A stretch of DNA of 7,282 bases, taken from NCBI GenBank assembly GCA_948844705.1, contig CAQNVT010000222.1:1-7282 (forward strand), read 5' to 3'. This document shows positions 6,123 through 7,282 of the stretch, one piece after another. The translations under genes were made by a program, and so were the position numbers. Numbering within the stretch: the stretch's first letter is position 1; the number at the start of each line of letters is the position of its first letter. A model generated the notes under the pieces. It did not search any database. It was given only the letters and a program-made list of their open reading frames with translations, and was not told the DNA's origin. The stretch comes from an uncultured Dorea sp. (GTDB taxonomy: Bacteria; Bacillota; Clostridia; Lachnospirales; Lachnospiraceae).

Positions 6123-7214
6123 TTATTCTGGCATAACCAAAATTATCCCGGCAAGTCTTGTGAGTGACGCTCCATCGTTTCCTGCTTCCATAATAGAAAG
6201 TGAATTAAGCTCTATGTTCACAGTGGTTTCTTCCCCGTAAACCGGTGACGCGGCATATTGCTCCATCAGCTCCACCAGCGTGCGGTCCACTTCATCTTCA
6301 CTGTAGTATGTACCGCCGTTCCATTCGGAGAAAACGTTTTCCAGGCTGGTGTTCGGCGTGACCGTGACGTCAACTGTATAATTATAAACGCCGCTTTCCT
6401 TCTTTGGTATCCCGACGGTATAGACGCATTGCCTGAGCAGGGCCTTAAGTGCCGTGACATACCGCTCTGTGTAAGCGGGTGTCATGTCGTCAGGAGGAGT
6501 GAATACATCCTTTTCATACCATGCGAGGGCTTCTTCCTCGGTCATATCGGTATGCTTTACAAACTGCGTGACCTCCCCCTTAAAGGAGGCGTCCAGATAT
6601 GCCGTTAAAAAATCCTGTGCGTCCAGAAGCTCGCAGATATCGTTATAAGGATCCATGTATCCGGTCATGGTATGGAATAAAAATGTATTCAGCTCGTCCT
6701 CTTTAATCTGAAAATCCTCACCCTTTTTGTCTACAGCAACCGTCGCGAAGGTTTTTTCCTTAAACTGAGGCGCTTCTTTCAGTACGGTCTTTGCATTTTC
6801 AAGAAGTGCCGTCACCTCGCCGGTCAGATCGGAGGAGGCAAGGGAGGACAGGTACTCCTCGTCCGCGGCCCGCAGTGTGGAGGCCAGGTCAAGGGGCGTA
6901 TAGGAAACCTGGACGGTGAATGCATTTTCCCCGTTCTTTTTTGCGGAGGCTATTTTGAAATCAATAGTCTTAAAGGCTTCCTGTAAAAAGGAGAGATAGG
7001 GCTCCTTAAGTTCGTCCGGGAACTGCAGGATATACAGGCTGTTGCTTTCCTCAATGCCGTCCTCCAGAAGAAAATTTAATTTTTCGGCATCGGATTCTTT
7101 TATGGAAGTAATCTGTTCTCCGAGATATTGATCAGCGGAGTATTTATCGCCGCATCCTGCCAGGATAAAGGGCAGGAGCAATGTAAGAGTGAATAAGAAC
7201 AGCTTCTTTTTCAT
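6123..7214 (-). CDS. Putative lipoprotein with two similar halves, function unknown
   Basis: I do not recognise a named family with certainty. The protein opens with MKKK, a hydrophobic core and lipobox ILAGC, so it should be exported and lipidated on Cys21. No further membrane segment is seen. The remaining 340 residues are acidic and appear to form two related halves, about 25-185 and 198-360. Each has a helical start, a beta stretch with a similar pattern (FKIASAKKNGENAFTVQVSYTP at about 86-107 in two pieces, versus YTVGIPKKES and YNYTVDVTVTP at about 265-287), and a final helix plus strand. This resembles small DUF-type domains found in clostridial surface lipoproteins (DUF5105-like is one guess), without a catalytic motif. 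The start at 7214 is supported by AAAGGA (7226-7221 on the minus strand), 6 nt upstream. It converges on oppA and is probably a separate transcription unit; a role alongside the transporter is not indicated. Confidence 0.85.
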   Translation of the reverse strand: MKKKLFLFTLTLLLPFILAGCGDKYSADQYLGEQITSIKESDAEKLNFLLEDGIEESNSLYILQFPDELKEPYLSFLQEAFKTIDFKIASAKKNGENAFTVQVSYTPLDLASTLRAADEEYLSSLASSDLTGEVTALLENAKTVLKEAPQFKEKTFATVAVDKKGEDFQIKEDELNTFLFHTMTGYMDPYNDICELLDAQDFLTAYLDASFKGEVTQFVKHTDMTEEEALAWYEKDVFTPPDDMTPAYTERYVTALKALLRQCVYTVGIPKKESGVYNYTVDVTVTPNTSLENVFSEWNGGTYYSEDEVDRTLVELMEQYAASPVYGEETTVNIELNSLSIMEAGNDGASLTRLAGIILVMPE

Positions 7215-7282
7215 GATTGGTCCTTTCCTGTGTCTACACTTCCATCTTTTCTATATCCCAAATGTAAATAATACGTTTTTCC

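Noticed and set aside
6052..6240. Small plus-strand open frame running through the palindrome
   Set aside because: It reads across the perfect inverted repeat and into the 3' end of the minus-strand lipoprotein gene; no ribosome binding site or domain is seen.
7268..7273. TATTAT on the minus strand as a -10 box for the lipoprotein gene
   Set aside because: It matches the consensus at five of six positions, but any -35 box falls outside the window. An alternative pair, TTGGGA with TGTAGA, is weak, so no promoter is called.

Overview
The window looks like chromosomal DNA from an anaerobic member of the Clostridia, most likely a Lachnospiraceae-type gut bacterium. The reasons are the Gram-positive style lipoprotein signals, strong AGGAGG-type ribosome binding sites, roughly balanced base composition, and transporter proteins of the Firmicute Opp/Ami type. 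This placement is an inference from protein character, not a database match.

Layout. Positions 1-174 hold the last codons of a gene whose C-terminus resembles glycoside hydrolase family GH127 (DUF1680, beta-L-arabinofuranosidase type); an in-frame TGA interrupts the visible fragment at 10-12. After 37 nt, five tightly packed plus-strand genes form a complete peptide-type ABC importer: oppB (212-1147) and oppC (1160-2251) permeases, oppD (2264-3358) and oppF (3333-4274) ATPases, and the lipoprotein receptor oppA (4353-6044). The first four genes are separated by 12 nt or overlap. A 78-nt spacer with two small hairpins and a very strong ribosome binding site precedes oppA. On the minus strand, 7214-6123 encodes an unrecognised lipoprotein converging on oppA. 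A perfect 44-nt palindrome (6062-6105) lies between the two converging 3' ends.

How it works together. OppA, tethered to the outer face of the membrane by its lipidated Cys24, would capture ligand and hand it to the OppB-OppC channel, with OppD and OppF hydrolysing ATP inside. The family normally imports oligopeptides. The close upstream GH127-like fragment raises the possibility of a glycosylated or plant-wall derived ligand, but this is speculative.

Points worth a second look are the interrupted GH127 fragment and its link to the transporter, loss of all four C-terminal cysteines that many OppD/DppD proteins use for an iron-sulfur cluster, the perfect palindrome with possible REP-like flanks, the hairpins before oppA, and an apparent internal duplication in the minus-strand lipoprotein. 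I see no clear evidence of an entirely new system; most of the window is a conventional Opp operon.
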